Assembly: GCF_024323335.1 (NCBI RefSeq)
Contig: NC_066580.1
Location: 254,672,977 to 254,736,976 of the forward strand
Reading direction: 5' to 3'
Length of the DNA: 64,000 nt
Source of the DNA: Lathyrus oleraceus
Lineage: Eukaryota > Streptophyta > Magnoliopsida > Fabales > Fabaceae
Below, in pieces: positions 1 to 11,803 of the stretch. The notes beneath the pieces were generated by a model, which did not search any database, had not been told where the DNA came from, and saw only the letters and a list, made by a program, of their open reading frames with translations. The stretch's first letter is position 1. Each line of letters opens with the position of its first letter. The translations under genes were made by a program, and so were the position numbers.

Positions 1-1265
1 TATATAGGGTTTGAGACCCTCAATGCAAGGGGTATAATCAAGAGATGGTTCACATTGACTCTAGACATCATATATGGATCCCCATGATCTTCATTTATCA
101 TTTTGATCAAGAATTCATCAAGAGTTTGAAGCTTGTTTGCCTTGGAAACCCTAATTCATCTGGGTATCTTGTGTGACTTCCTGAGCAAGTTTATTCATCA
201 TTTGATCAAATATTTCAAGGGATACTTCATATTACATCATATTATACATATATGACCCTCCAATAGTCCCAAATATCAAGATAACTTCAAGTTCGCAAGA
301 TGGTTCATAGTGGTTGACCAGAGAAAGTCAACTGGTCAAAACTGGGGTTCCCTAGACCCTATCTCCTACAATATTTGTCATATGAAAATGATTCCAAGAG
401 AAACGTTACACCTTATGACATTACAAAAAACTTTAATTTTGAGGTCAATAGCTAGTCTTGCTTGGAAAGTCACTTTTTATGGTGAGCTATTATATGTCAT
501 TTTGTTTGAACCCTAGTTAGAAGGTCAACTTCCAAGGACCACAACTTGCTCAATTTTTATGAGATGAAAGATATTCAAGTTTAATGATCAAATTAAATAT
601 GTCCTCTCCAAATTTTATTCTTATAATAAATTCAAATTCAACTTGAAAATGCATGTGCCAAGAGGAAACATTATAGGTCATTTTGGGCCATTACCATTGA
701 AGAAGTGATATACCTCAACTTCTAAAATGCATAACTCCTTCATGCCAAATCCAAATAAGGTCAAATTTGTGACAAATTTTAAGAGGTTTTAAATAGCTAC
801 AACTTTGGTGAAGGAACGTTTTCCATTTGAATCCCATAGCAAAAGTTATTCATGGTGGAAGAAATGAACATTTGGCTTGATACTTAGAAACATTTTATTT
901 ATGTTTGATTTTCCAAACTTCCACCTCAAAATTCATCATGATCCAAACTTCAAATGGATAAATGTTAAGCATAAAAGTTGTTCCTGTTGATCTCACCTTT
1001 TCAAAAAGTCTAAGATCATCTTATTTGGCAAAACATTGGATGGCTTGCGCATGGTTTCTCTTCAAGGCTCCATTTGGATGAATCTCATGTTCACGTTCCA
1101 ATTTCCATTGCATGTTCACATGACACACTTTCAGCATTGCACATGATGAAATTTGGACCTGATTACATCATTTCATGGGCCTATCACACGCCCATGCAAC
1201 CATACAAGAGCGAATGGCTATTTTTGGAAATTTGATGGAAGGGTGTGAAATCCAATTACATTGCC

Positions 1266-1273
1266 TATAAATA
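1266..1273 (+). promoter_or_regulatory. TATA box of LTR A
   Basis: TATAAATA in a GC-flanked setting (gcc..ca), at the same place in the LTR as the TATA boxes of the other Ogre LTRs in the window. It probably drives retrotransposon transcription; the start site would be about 30 bp downstream. Confidence 0.65.
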
Positions 1274-1620
1274 CAACTCTTCATGCTCAAAATTATGGAC
1301 ACCTGGCCCAAGCTTTGAACCTAGAATCCTAACCCTCACCATTAGAGGGCAATCTTGAAGATTTTCAATTGAAAATCGAGTTTCAATTTCACTTCATTTT
1401 TAAAGTTGAAACTCCAAGAATCCAAGCCCTTCCTTGATCCATTTCACTTCCTGCAAGCATCTGAAGTCAAGCCAAGGCCAATTGGAAGCAAAATCCAGCA
1501 AGATTCAAGCTCCCTCGACGGTGATTTTCCAGAATTTTCATCTCTTCGATTCTCTCTCAATTCTTCACCATTCTCTTTGATTTTTGGTTGGCTGAAGTCC
1601 TACCAATGTAGGCAACAAGA

Positions 1621-1655
1621 TTGAGTTGCTTTTAGGTCAAATTGAAGCAACTCAA
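1621..1655 (+). other. Conserved LTR hairpin
   Basis: TTGAGTTGCTT at 1621-1631 pairs perfectly with AAGCAACTCAA at 1645-1655 around a 13-nt loop. The same hairpin is at 6327-6359 (10 bp), 14998-15030 (10 bp, reverse LTR) and 23017-23045 (8 bp, reverse LTR). It lies about 350 bp downstream of the TATA box, so it would be in the RNA leader. Confidence 0.6.
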
Positions 1656-4157
1656 CTCATGATCCTCAAAATTCAAATCCTTGTATCTTTTTATATACTT
1701 GGAATTGGAGAAAATTGAGGCCAGATTCGTGATCCTGAGCATTTTCTCTTTGAAATAGTATCCTTGTTTTTCATTTTCCATTGAGATGAAGTTGGACCAG
1801 TCCGGTGGAAGTCACCGGAGAAGATGACTGGAGCCCTAGCCCCAGTGGTGTGTTGGCACACTTCCTGACCATTTGATCATGTTTGGATGTTCTAATCTGA
1901 GCCATTGTCCTTAATTACCACGCATACATCACGTTGACTCAAGACTACCATGGAACGCACGCGTGTGGACATCAAATCTACCACCTCAATTAATTAGGGA
2001 GATATGATGACCCTTGGTTTTTCTTATTTTATTTTAATTTCTGATTTTATATTTAATCCTTTTATTTTGTTTCATTCACAGAAATTTCATTTTTAATCCA
2101 AAAAATATGGGACTTTCACCCAAAATCTTTAAATATTTTTCTCTTTCATATTCTGAATTAACATTATTTTTTGGATTCATTTTGATATTTTTCATGAATT
2201 AAATGTTTTTATGCATATTTTTAATTGTTTAAAAATACTTCTGACTTTTCAAAAATCATGAAATTTTTTGTCTAAGGTCCTTTGACCTTGTTTGACCTAG
2301 GATAAATACCTTGGCCATTTATTTGGTGTTTTGAAGGGATTTTAGGTTTTGACCAAATTAATTTGTATTTTAATTCATTTTAAATTATTTTTTATTGATT
2401 AAATGTTTAAAAATTATGTTGAGTCATTTTTATGGTCTTGTGATGTTTGACTTTCTGTTTGGGCATTGGTCAATGTTGATTTGACTTTTGTTGGATCAAA
2501 ACCATTGGATTTAGGGGATTGATGAAATGTACATTTCATCTCCCAAAATGAATGGATGATTTTGATTTGATGAAACTCTTCCGATGACCAATTTGTGTTT
2601 CTATCTTCCCCTCCCTCTTCATCTTCATCCCTATTCTTTCACATTCCCTAATTGGATCAATAAAATCTCTAATGTCTAAAGGCTAATTGGTTCATCAATG
2701 ACCTTGTGTCAGATGAACCAATACAAGTATGACTGAGATAGGTCCCTCCCTCTTGATATTTTCTTTTAGTGTGTGATATGTTTTAGGATTTTGGTTCTTC
2801 ATACCAAATCTCTAACATGAATTAACACCTAAATTTCTATTGCCCGGCCTCAGATAGTTGTGACTTCTACATAAGTCCAATCACGATTACTTAACATATA
2901 GCTAAATTTGACCCTAATGGCATATCATTCTAGTAAGTGAGATTGTAAGTCTCCCATTCTTCATGGTATTGTGTAAAGACTTGACCTTTTTTTCCTTTCA
3001 TGAGAGCTAGTGGCATACTTGTTGAATTATCCAAGTTGGAGCCCTTATCATGGAATATGTCTTGGTTTAAGGATTCATACTTGTGAATGAATGGTTGAGT
3101 GTTCTCCAAAGAATGACTTAATCAATTAAAAACCACCACTAACACTTGACTAACTTTTGACTAAAATTCGACTAATTCTTGTTAATATTGCTTTACTTTC
3201 AAGTCATTTACTTTATGCAATTTAAATTTCAGTTACTTATCATTCATTGCCATTTACATTTAATTTAATTTGGTTATGTTTATGTCATTTGAGCCATATC
3301 TTGTGATTGTATATACTGTTTGTGTACTTTGATTTTTGGTTGTGGTCTTAGGACCTTAAGACATCTAATAACAACAAAAACCCTAAAAAACATCTGGTGG
3401 ACTGTTGATCTTGATCTGAGCTTTTGGACTTAGAATTAGGCAACATTCCCTATGCAAAAAAGACTTGGCCAATGCCAACATTCTAAGACTAATCTATCTC
3501 GAACTGAGCCTTCATCCAATACAAGCCTTGGGATTTGTTTGAATTCATCTGCTACTCTGTTTTTGTGCTAATTATTATTTTGACCTAGTGCCTGATGCTT
3601 TGTTCTGAGTTGATCAAGGAATATTTCATCTGATACCTTGGAAAACAAAGACGACTGCCAGCTATGGGGATTGCTTGCTTGGATGTGGATATCTTTATTT
3701 GATGCCTTGATCTTCTCAATGTCTATTATTTCTCATTTCTTATTGATGATTTCTTGATTAATGTCCAAAAGGAAAGTGGGTTTTCTATAGGACATTCTTG
3801 TCTGTTGGATTGCATCCCATTGGTCAGATCTTTTCAACTCTTAACTTTTGCTTAGGATAGCCTCTTCATCTCCTCCCACTTCTTAAATTTCAAAATCTCT
3901 CCCTCTTTTCAAAAACCTTCTTTTCATGTGATTTCAAACTTAGACTTTGTTTTAATGATTAGAAACTTTGGCCTTATGCCAATGAATTTTTAAACCTTTT
4001 TTCTCTTAAATCAAATTTTTAAATAAACTTAATCATATCGACTTAACATTTCAAAAAGACAAAAAGAACTAACAACTTCACTCAAATTTTGGCCCTTTGT
4101 GCCTTTTCTTATTAAACCTTTATTAAAAGCAATTCACCAATTTCTTTGAAATATTTA

Positions 4158-4345
4158 CCACGAACTACGAGGTTTTGATCCCTCATTTTTATGTTGGTAC
4201 GTGGGCACAAGTCCGAAGATCTTGTCAAACACCAAAATCTAATAAATGAATTATCTTCTCATACTCACACTCTATTTTTTACCAAACATCATTTATACCA
4301 AAAACAGATGCACACATAAAAAAAGGCCCCCTAGGAGTACCTAGG
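4158..4345 (+). promoter_or_regulatory. Conserved U5 blocks of LTR A
   Basis: Two blocks recur near the end of every full Ogre LTR here. The first runs from 'accacgaactacgagg' to 'ggtacgt(a)ggc' and is able to pair CTACG with CGTAG in most copies. The second is a palindromic CCTAGGAGTACCTAGG at 4330-4345 followed by 'acactttgggtgctaacacc'. Their conservation in diverged LTRs suggests a function in RNA 3'-end formation or integration; the function itself is not known to me. Confidence 0.55.
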
Positions 4346-4386
4346 ACACTTTGGGTGCTAACACCTTTACCGCTACAGAAATTAAG

Positions 4387-4404
4387 TGGCGACTCTGTCG
4401 GGGA
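4387..4404 (+). other. Primer-binding site of element A
   Basis: TGGCGACTCTGTCGGGGA begins 9 bp after the LTR end at 4377. Ogre elements are reported to use a tRNA-Arg primer; I cannot check the tRNA here. Relative to element D (GCTGGGGA) the inner part reads GTCGGGGA. Confidence 0.8.
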
Positions 4405-5970
4405 GTAGTCCTCAGTGGGTTTGGCCTACTTTTTTTATGTTTATATATTTGTGTAAGACCCCAATTTTGACCCCAAGATCCCTCATGATATTCTGATCAT
4501 TTGCATTAGCATTGAGATCACACCTTGGCATCCTCCTTACCCCTCATTCATTGGGTTTGCATTGGGAGAGACCACCGAGCACCATTTGATTGTATCATAC
4601 TTCATTTTTTCTTTGTTTACTAACCAAAATACCAAAAATATGTCAGTGTATAGTTTAACTCTTTTGAAGGTAGTGCACATGCTCACCTATGCTCTATCAA
4701 GTTCATATTTAGGGTTTAAGACCCTCATTGCAAGGAGCTCAATCAAGAATTGGTTTAATATGGCTCTAAGTATCATATATGAATTCCCAAGATCTTTAGA
4801 TGTTATTTTGATCAAGAAATCATCAAGAATTTAGAGTTGGTTTGCCTTGGAAACCCTAATTCATATGGGTATCTTATGTGACTTCTTCAACGAGTTTCTT
4901 CACCAATTGATCAAATATTTCAAGGGATACTTCACATTTCATCATATTATGCATATATGATCCTCCATGAGTCCCAAAAGTCAAGAGAATGTCAATCTAG
5001 CAAGTTGGTTCATGGTGCTTGACTAGAGGAAGTCAACCGATCAAAACTGAGGTTCCCTAAACCCTATCTCCTACAACTTTTGTCATATGAAAATTATTCC
5101 AAGATAAAAGTTACTCTAAATTACATTACAAACAACTTTCATGTTAAGGTCAAGATCTAGTTTTTCTTGGAAAGTCATTGTTTATGGTGAAAGATTATAG
5201 GTCATTTTTCTAAACCCTAATTTGAAGGTCAGCTTCCCAAGACCATAACTTGCTCAATTTTTATGATATGAAATCCATTCAAGTTGAATGATCAAATTAA
5301 AGATGTCTACTTCAACTTTGATGTTTAGAGGAAGTTAAAATTCAACTTTAAAATGCATGTGATATGAGAAGACATTATAGGTCATTTTGGGCCAATACCA
5401 TTGAACAAGTGATTTTCCTCAACTTCTAAAATGCATAACTACTTCATTCTAAATCCAAATAAGGTCAAATGTGTGGCCAATTTGAAGGAATTTGAGATAG
5501 ATACAACTTTTATGAAGGAAATTTTCTCATTTTAAGTCCATAAAAAAGTTACTCAAGGTGGAAGAAGTGAACATATGGCTTGATACTTAGAATTTTTTTT
5601 TATATGTTTCATTTTCCAAACTTCCACCTCAAATATTAATCATGATCCAAGCTTCAAATGAAAACGTGTTAAACATGAAAGTTGTTCCTCTTGATCTAAA
5701 CTTTCCAAAAAGTCCAAAATCAATATCATTTGGACAAAGAATGAATGACTTGAGCATGGCTTAAAGTTGAAGAACCATTTGGAAGATTTGAAGTTCCACT
5801 TTCCACACGCAAATGCATGGCCTTTCCACATGACTTCAGTATTGCTTACACTCATTTTTGGACCTAAATGCATTATTACCTGGGCCTATCACATGCCCAT
5901 GAATCCATGCAAAGGAAAATTGTTGTTTTTGGAATTTTGAAATAAGTGTGCAATTATCAATCACTTGGCC

Positions 5971-5978
5971 TATAAATA
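5971..5978 (+). promoter_or_regulatory. TATA box of solo LTR
   Basis: TATAAATA after 'cacttggcc', matching the position of the TATA box in LTR A. Confidence 0.65.
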
Positions 5979-8900
5979 GAACCCTCCATGCTCAGAATTA
6001 GGGACCCTGGCGCGCAAGCTTTGAATCAGCAACCCTAAACCCTCACATTCAAAGGATAAGCTTGGTGATTTTTATTAAAATTGAGTTTGAATCTCTCAAC
6101 TATTTTGATGTTTAAACTCCAAGAGTCTATCACTTTTCTTGATACATTTCCACTCCATCAAGCATCTGAAGCAAGACCAAGCACAATTGAGAGCAAGATC
6201 ATATCCTTCTGAACCTGCAGTGAAGGTGAATTTATGAATTTTTCATCTCTTCAATTCTCCCTCAATTCTCCACTATTCTTGTTGATTTTTGGTTGTTTGA
6301 AGTCTTACCAATGTAGGCAACAAGATTGAGTTGCTTAGAGGTCAAATCGAAGCAACTCAGATCATGATCCTCAAAATTCAACTCCTTGTATCTTTATATA
6401 TACTTGGAGTTAGGTGAAATTAAGGCCATATTCAAGCTCCTGAGCATTTTTACTTTAAATTCATTTCCTCCTTTTTTATTTTGGTGATGGTTGAAGGTGG
6501 ACCAGTCCGGTGAGGTCCATCGGAGAAAAAGACCGGAGCTCTGGCTTCGGCGATGTGTTGGTATGTCTCCAGACCACATGATCCTTCTATTTTATTTTAA
6601 TCTTGAGCGTCCAAATTGATTACCACGCGTGTGGAACATTGACTAAGGTTCACCATGGATAGCACACTCTGATCCACTTGATCTTCCACCTCAATTAATG
6701 AGGGAGATCAAGTGGTCCATGTTTTTTTTTGTATTTTCTGATTTTTATTTTAATTTCTTTATTTTCATTAATTCATATTAATTTTAATATTGATCCAAAA
6801 AATATGGGACTTTCACCAAAAAATTTCAAATATTTTCCTCTTTCATTTTCTGAATTAAAGTTATTTTTTGGATCAATATTAATATTTTTCATGATTTAAA
6901 TGTTTTTATTCATATTTTTAATTGTTTAAAAATACTTTTAAGTTAAAAAAAATAATGAAATTTTTTCTCCAAGGTCCTTTGACCTTGTTTGACCTATGAT
7001 AAATCTCTTGGCCAATTCATTTGGTGTTTTGAAGAGGTTTTAGGATTTTGACCAACCATATTTTAATTTAATGCATTTTTAATTGATTTTTAATTGTTCA
7101 ATTGTGAATAAATTGTGTTAAGCTATTTTTGTTTACTTGTTGAGTTTGACTTTTGTTGTTGGGCCTTCGTTAAGGTTGATTTGACTTTGCTGGATTAAAA
7201 TAATTAGATTTAGGGGATTGATGAAATGTACATTTCATCTCCCAAAATGAATGAATGATTTTAATTTGATAAAAGTCCTCCCATGAACAATTTGTGTTGA
7301 TCTCATTTCCCCTCCCTCTTCATCTTCAATCCCTTTCTACCCTATTCATTTCATTGACCTATGATATCTCTACATCCTAAGGCTAATTGGTTCATAAACC
7401 AATATAAGTATGGATGAGATTAGGTCCACCCTTTTGCCATTTTTCTTTTAAGTGTGGTATGTTTTAGGAGTATGGTTCATTACACCATATCTCTAACATG
7501 CATTAACACTAAAATTTCTATTGCCCGACCACAAATAGTTGTGACTTCTACATAAGTCCAATTACGATTGCTTAACATAGCGCTAAATTTTGACCCAAAA
7601 GCACAACATTCTAGTAATTGAGATTGTAAGTCTCCCCCTTTCATACTATTGTGTGGAAACTTGGCCATTTTTCCTTCCTTTGGAAGATGTCTTGGTTCAA
7701 GGATCCATGCTTGTGAATAGAGGGTTGAGTGTTCTCCAAAGAATGACTTAAACAATTGAAAAGAAAAAGCAATACTAACTTCTAATTAACTAACATTTGA
7801 CTAACTTTTAATTTCAAGTCATTTACTTTATACATTTTAAATTCAAGTCTTTATCATTTGCCATTATTCATACCATTTAACTTATTTATTTTAACGCCAT
7901 TTTCACTTTGCTCACTTGAGTCATATCTTGTGATGATATTGTGATTGTATATACTTGTTTGTGTATTTTGTTTGTGTTTATGGTCTTTTGACCTTAATGT
8001 ACACGATAACAGCAAAACCCTAAAGAAGATTTGTGTGGACTCTTGGATTTGATTTGAGACATTGGATTTAGAATTAGGCAACATTTCCTATGTAAAAAGG
8101 ACTTGGCCAAAGCCAGCTATTTTGAAGCCAGTCATTGTAAATTGAACCTTCATCTGAAGCAAGTATTGAGATCCCTTTTGAGTTCATCTGCTACATGGTC
8201 TTGATGCAAATGTTACTTTGAACATGTGTCTAATGCCTTATTCTGAGTCACTCAAGCAGTATGTCATCTGATAAATGGGAGATCATGAAGTTGCTAGCTT
8301 ATATGTGGCTATCTTTATTTGATGCCTTGATATTCACCTTGCGATTTGTGTATTGACATTGCTTGATTCTAAAGTCCAATGGAAAATTGGGTTTCTATAT
8401 GACATTCTTATCTATTGGATTGCATCCCATTGGTCAGATCTTTTCAACTCTTAACTTTTTAAATTTTTGCTTAGGCTTAGTCTCTTCATCTCCTCACACT
8501 TCTTAAATTTCAAATCTCTCCCCCTTTTTTTAAAAAAAAAAATTTGCTTGTGATTTCTAAACTTAGACTTTATTGTAAATTAGAAACTTTGGCCTTATGC
8601 CATTGCATTTTCAAACTTCTTTTTCTTAATCAAACTTGTAAATGAACTTAATCATATTAACTTAAAATTTCAAAAGACAAAAAGAACTAACACTCATTCA
8701 AACCCCTTTAGGCCTTTTGTGCCTTTGCTAAATTTGAAATTTTGTTAAAAGCAATTCACTCACTTTGAAATTGTTACCACGAACTACGAGGTTTTGATCC
8801 CTCATTTTATGTTGGTACGTAGGCACAAGTCTGAAGGTCTTGTCAAACACAAAAATATAATTAATGAATTCTTTTCTCAACCTCACACTCTATTTATTGC

Positions 8901-9096
8901 AAATATCATTTTATATTAAAACACATGCACACACAAAAAAGGGCTCCCTAGGAGTACCTAGGACACTTTGGGTGCTAACACCTTCCCTCTGTGTAACCAA
9001 CCCCCTTACCTGTAATCTCTGGCATTTTATTAGTTTTGATTTGAAAAATTCTTATCTTTGGGTTTTGTTCGTACTTTTCCCTTTTCCCTTGGAAAC

Positions 9097-9119
9097 AATA
9101 AAAGTGTGGTGGCGACTCT
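9097..9119 (+). promoter_or_regulatory. AATAAA plus PBS-like TGGCGACTCT module
   Basis: AATAAA at 9097-9102, then GTGTGG, then TGGCGACTCT at 9110-9119. The last part equals the first 10 nt of the primer-binding site. The same arrangement occurs at 34604-34625, 52018-52039 and, on the minus strand, with TGGCGACTC at 24369-24377. It is probably the poly(A) signal region of the LTR. Confidence 0.6.
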
Positions 9120-9175
9120 AGTTTAATTGACTTTAAGTTTATTCATAGCTTAATGGTCGTGAATTTACCGCTACA

Positions 9176-9989
9176 ATTTGTATATTTGGTGTTTGCATAT
9201 TTGTTTCTGTGATATAATCTGTCTGTAGTGCTTGGTGATCTATGAGTGGTGAGATAAGTTCTAAGCCGAACTTGAGTGAAATTAAGATATGAGGATGGTA
9301 TAGTCATGTTCAACTTGTATGGAGTAGTCCTTAACAAGTTGGCTTGAGACACATCTACTAAGTGGAGACCCTTTTGGAGTTACTAATGTCACAGAAGTTA
9401 TTTGTGGTTAGGTATTACTTTCTCTGATTTGGGGTCCGAGAAGCTGAGGACCGTAGAACATTTAACCCAACTTGGCATATTTAGGACGTAGTGAGGAGAC
9501 TGTTCAGGTGTATACTTGATAAGAGTTGTTACATGATACTACACTCAGACGAGTTTCTCTTGAGAATATTATGGGTTAATGAGTCAGTCATCCTAACCTA
9601 TAATATTCGATAGATGGGATTAAGACTTTGGGAAAATTTTAGAACATGATCTACAGGTTTTTATCCTTAGTACACTCCTTTAAGATGGTTCTTAACCCGA
9701 CTTCATGCACGTGACTCATTACAAACCCTTTGATTCTTGGTTGATCCGATCAAGTCTTATCAGTATCAATGGAACTTGGGTGTTGATAAGGTGAAAACCA
9801 TAATCCACCAAAATGGATGATTGATCTTGATGATGACTTGATCCATCCCTTGACCTTTGTTTATGTTTGCCTTGTGTGTGATCTCTCATGTGTGATTGTT
9901 GCATTCATGCATACATGCACATCATAACGTTCATCGCAAAAAAATAAATTTCAAGGAACTAAGGTTCTATTTGCAAATATTTTCAGACC
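9176..9989 (+). other. Untranslated leader of element A
   Basis: Continuation of the internal region interrupted at 4451. It resembles element D's leader (52132-53127) throughout: 'ggtgatct..gagtggtgagataagttct', 'ggacgtagtg' and the segment around 'atcaatggaacttgggtgttgataagg'. No coding frame is supported. It ends in 'tttgcaaatattttcag' just before the ORF1 start, which resembles a 3' splice site. It contains the hairpin at 9748-9843. Confidence 0.75.
9748..9843 (+). other. Leader hairpin of element A
   Basis: GATCAAGTC (9748-9756) pairs with GACTTGATC (9835-9843), and ATCAAT (9765-9770) with ATTGAT (9820-9825). The enclosed loop is similar to that of the element D leader hairpins, although the stem sequence differs. 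Confidence 0.5.
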
Positions 9990-11501
9990 ATGGATTATGG
10001 ACGAAGGAACACTAAGAATCACGGTTTCAAATGTCCTGATTTGAAAGAGCTAAGGAAGTTGTCATCCTTTGTATTAGATCCCTTGTACTTCAAACAACAT
10101 CATGGGAAGCTCTTGTCTGTGTTATCTGCTGATGTGGTTGAAGGACTTCTGAGTGTTTTGGTTCAGTTCTATGATCCTCTCTATCGAGGCTTCACTTTTC
10201 CTTATTATCAGTTTGTACCTAGGTTAGAGGAGTATTCCCATCTCTTGGGAATGCCCGTATCTGACAAAGTACCTTTTAGTGGATTGGAGGAGATTCCCAA
10301 ATCTCATGTCATAGGTGAAGCTCTTCATCTGAAGAAATCTGAGATCGATGCTCATTTAGTGAAGAAAGAAGGTATTATTGGGTTGACTTCTGAGTTCCTC
10401 GTTGATAAAGATATTTTCTTTGCTCAAGCCGGTAGTATGGATGCTTTCGAAGCCATCTTTATATTACTCATCCATGGTCTAGCTTTGTTCCCTAACATTG
10501 ACGGTTTTGTTGATGTTAACGTCATTAGAATCTTCTTGATTGGAAATCCTGTTTCTACTCTATTGGGTGACATGTATTTCTCGTTGCATTTAAGGAATTA
10601 TAAAGGTGGTGGGACTATTGTGTGATGTGTTCCTCTTATGTACAAGTGGTTTATTTCGCACTTCCCGCAGATGCCTGCTTTCGTGGAGAACCGACAATGT
10701 ATACGATGGTCCCTGAGACTTATGTCTCTCACTTATGATGATATTGTTTGGTATGATCCTGCATTGGGTAGCTTAGACATTATTGATAGTTGTGGTGAAT
10801 TATCTAATGTGCCTCTCATTGGTACACATGGAGGAATCAACTACAACCCTGCTTTGGCTCGTCGTCAACTTGGGTTCCCCTTGAGAGATAAACATAATAA
10901 CACTCAGTTATAAGGTCTTTTCTATCAAGAGGGTAAAGATCCCCAACATTTGAAACAGAGGATGGTACATGCTTGGCATAATGTGCATAGGAAAGGAAGA
11001 TCCGAGCTTGGTCCATGCAACTGTGTAGCTTTGTAAGCTTACACCATTTGGGTGAAGAAGAGAGCTTTGGAGCTGAAGATGTCGTATGCCTGTGAAAGAC
11101 TTATGTCTTTGGTTGTGGCTAAGCCATCAACTCTCCCTAACCAAGATATAGAGGAGTTGGAAGACGCGCTCACCAAGATGAAGCGAGAGAAAGATATGTG
11201 GGAAGAACGGTTCCATGCTTTAAACGGAAAGCATGAAGAGTTGCAACTTGAGTCAAAAGACAAGGATACACTTATTGAGATTCAGGAAGATTGAACAGTG
11301 AAGAGACAAAGAAAGCCAGAGGGTCTATCTTCCTCTGGTATGCCTCAACCTTCCGGTGCTTGGAAGAAGATTGTTTATCAGCTAGTTCTTGAGAAAGCTC
11401 AGATGAAGACATCCTTTGAGTCTGAGATTCGATGCATCCGAAGGAAGTATGCACCCACAGCCAGATCGTCTGATACAGTTGCTAAGGGATCCTTAGGATG
11501 A
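9990..11501 (+). pseudogene. Ogre ORF1 (element A), four premature stops
   Basis: Extra ORF upstream of gag that characterises Ogre elements. The start is ATG at 9990 (MDYGRRN..), equivalent to ATG 53128 of element D. The N-terminal two thirds carry the conserved block (VLDPLYF.., VQFYDPLY, YSHLLGMPV, KVPFSGLEEIP, LFPNIDGFVDVNVIRIF, NPVSTLLGDMYFSLHLRN). I recall this as a Pfam domain of unknown function (DUF7745). The C-terminal third is acidic and basic coiled coil. A single reading frame runs through all 504 codons but is broken by TGA at 10623, TAA at 10911, TAA at 11034 and TGA at 11292. The first replaces a Cys codon found in element D. The function of ORF1 is unknown. The damage shows this copy is old or unconstrained. 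Confidence 0.88.
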
Positions 11502-11803
11502 TCGTTTCCTTTTCTCTTATATTTGTATTTTGGTTTCTTAAATTGTACTTAGTGTAATCCTTCCAAATTTTATGAATAAAAAGAGATTTTTATGGTCAAT
11601 CAAATTGTTGTTGTTATTATTATTATATATTTGCAAATAGGACTTCATATGTTCCTTGAAATTAAAAACAATAAAAAACATTGCATTTCATACATCATTT
11701 GCATAACAGGTTTTTCTTCCGCCAGATATCTTATCAGTTCTCCTTCTGTGCGTCAACCAAGCTGGCTCACTGTGACAACACTCATGCTAATCAACCAAGG
11801 ATC
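11502..11803 (+). other. ORF1-gag spacer (element A)
   Basis: AT-rich non-coding spacer, with equivalents at 54577-54875 and 39605-39909. It includes 'ttgcataacagg' just before gag; the D and B counterparts read 'ttgcataagcagg', similar to the known intron acceptor 'ttatgcagg'. A second splice acceptor is possible but unproven. Confidence 0.5.

Larger units (their letters stand above)
1..4377 (+). mobile_element. Ogre-type 5' LTR of element A (start outside window)
   Basis: Long terminal repeat of a Ty3/gypsy Ogre-type element. Base 1 corresponds to about 250 bp inside the LTR, judged by alignment with the solo LTR that starts at 4452 (shared text around 'tagggttt..agaccctca'). It ends CCGCTACA at 4377 and is followed by a primer-binding site, so it is a 5' LTR. 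It has a TATA box at 1266, a strong 11-bp inverted repeat at 1621-1655 and the family's conserved U5 blocks at 4158-4345. Compared with the other LTRs here it lacks about 190 bp just before its end: the text passes from 'acacctt' straight to 'taccgctaca'. That removes the AATAAA and PBS-like module. Short ORFs inside are not supported as genes. Confidence 0.9.
4452..9175 (+). mobile_element. Solo Ogre LTR inserted beside PBS of element A
   Basis: Complete LTR, 4724 bp, starting TGTAAGACCCC and ending ACCGCTACA. It is flanked by a perfect 5-bp target duplication ATTTG (4447-4451 and 9176-9180). The flanks join element A's internal sequence smoothly, so this is an independent later insertion that has recombined down to one LTR. 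It contains a TATA box at 5971, the LTR hairpin at 6327-6359, CTACG..CGTAG at 8784-8822, the palindrome at 8947-8962, and AATAAA plus a PBS-like TGGCGACTCT at 9097-9119. Open frames within it (for example antisense 7480-7755) are probably not genes. Confidence 0.93.

Noticed and set aside
4378..4451. Possible short element between two LTRs
   Set aside because: The ATTTG duplication around 4452-9175 and the resumed internal text show a nested solo LTR instead.
7480..7755. Antisense frame with FFGEHST..AWILEP, also at 25655-25870
   Set aside because: Antisense to LTRs, broken by stops in other copies; no domain seen.
8864..9121. Open frame with KKGSLGVPRTLWVLTPSLCVTNPLT
   Set aside because: It is LTR sequence (the conserved palindrome block). 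The same text occurs in each LTR in either orientation, so it is a repeat-derived false gene.
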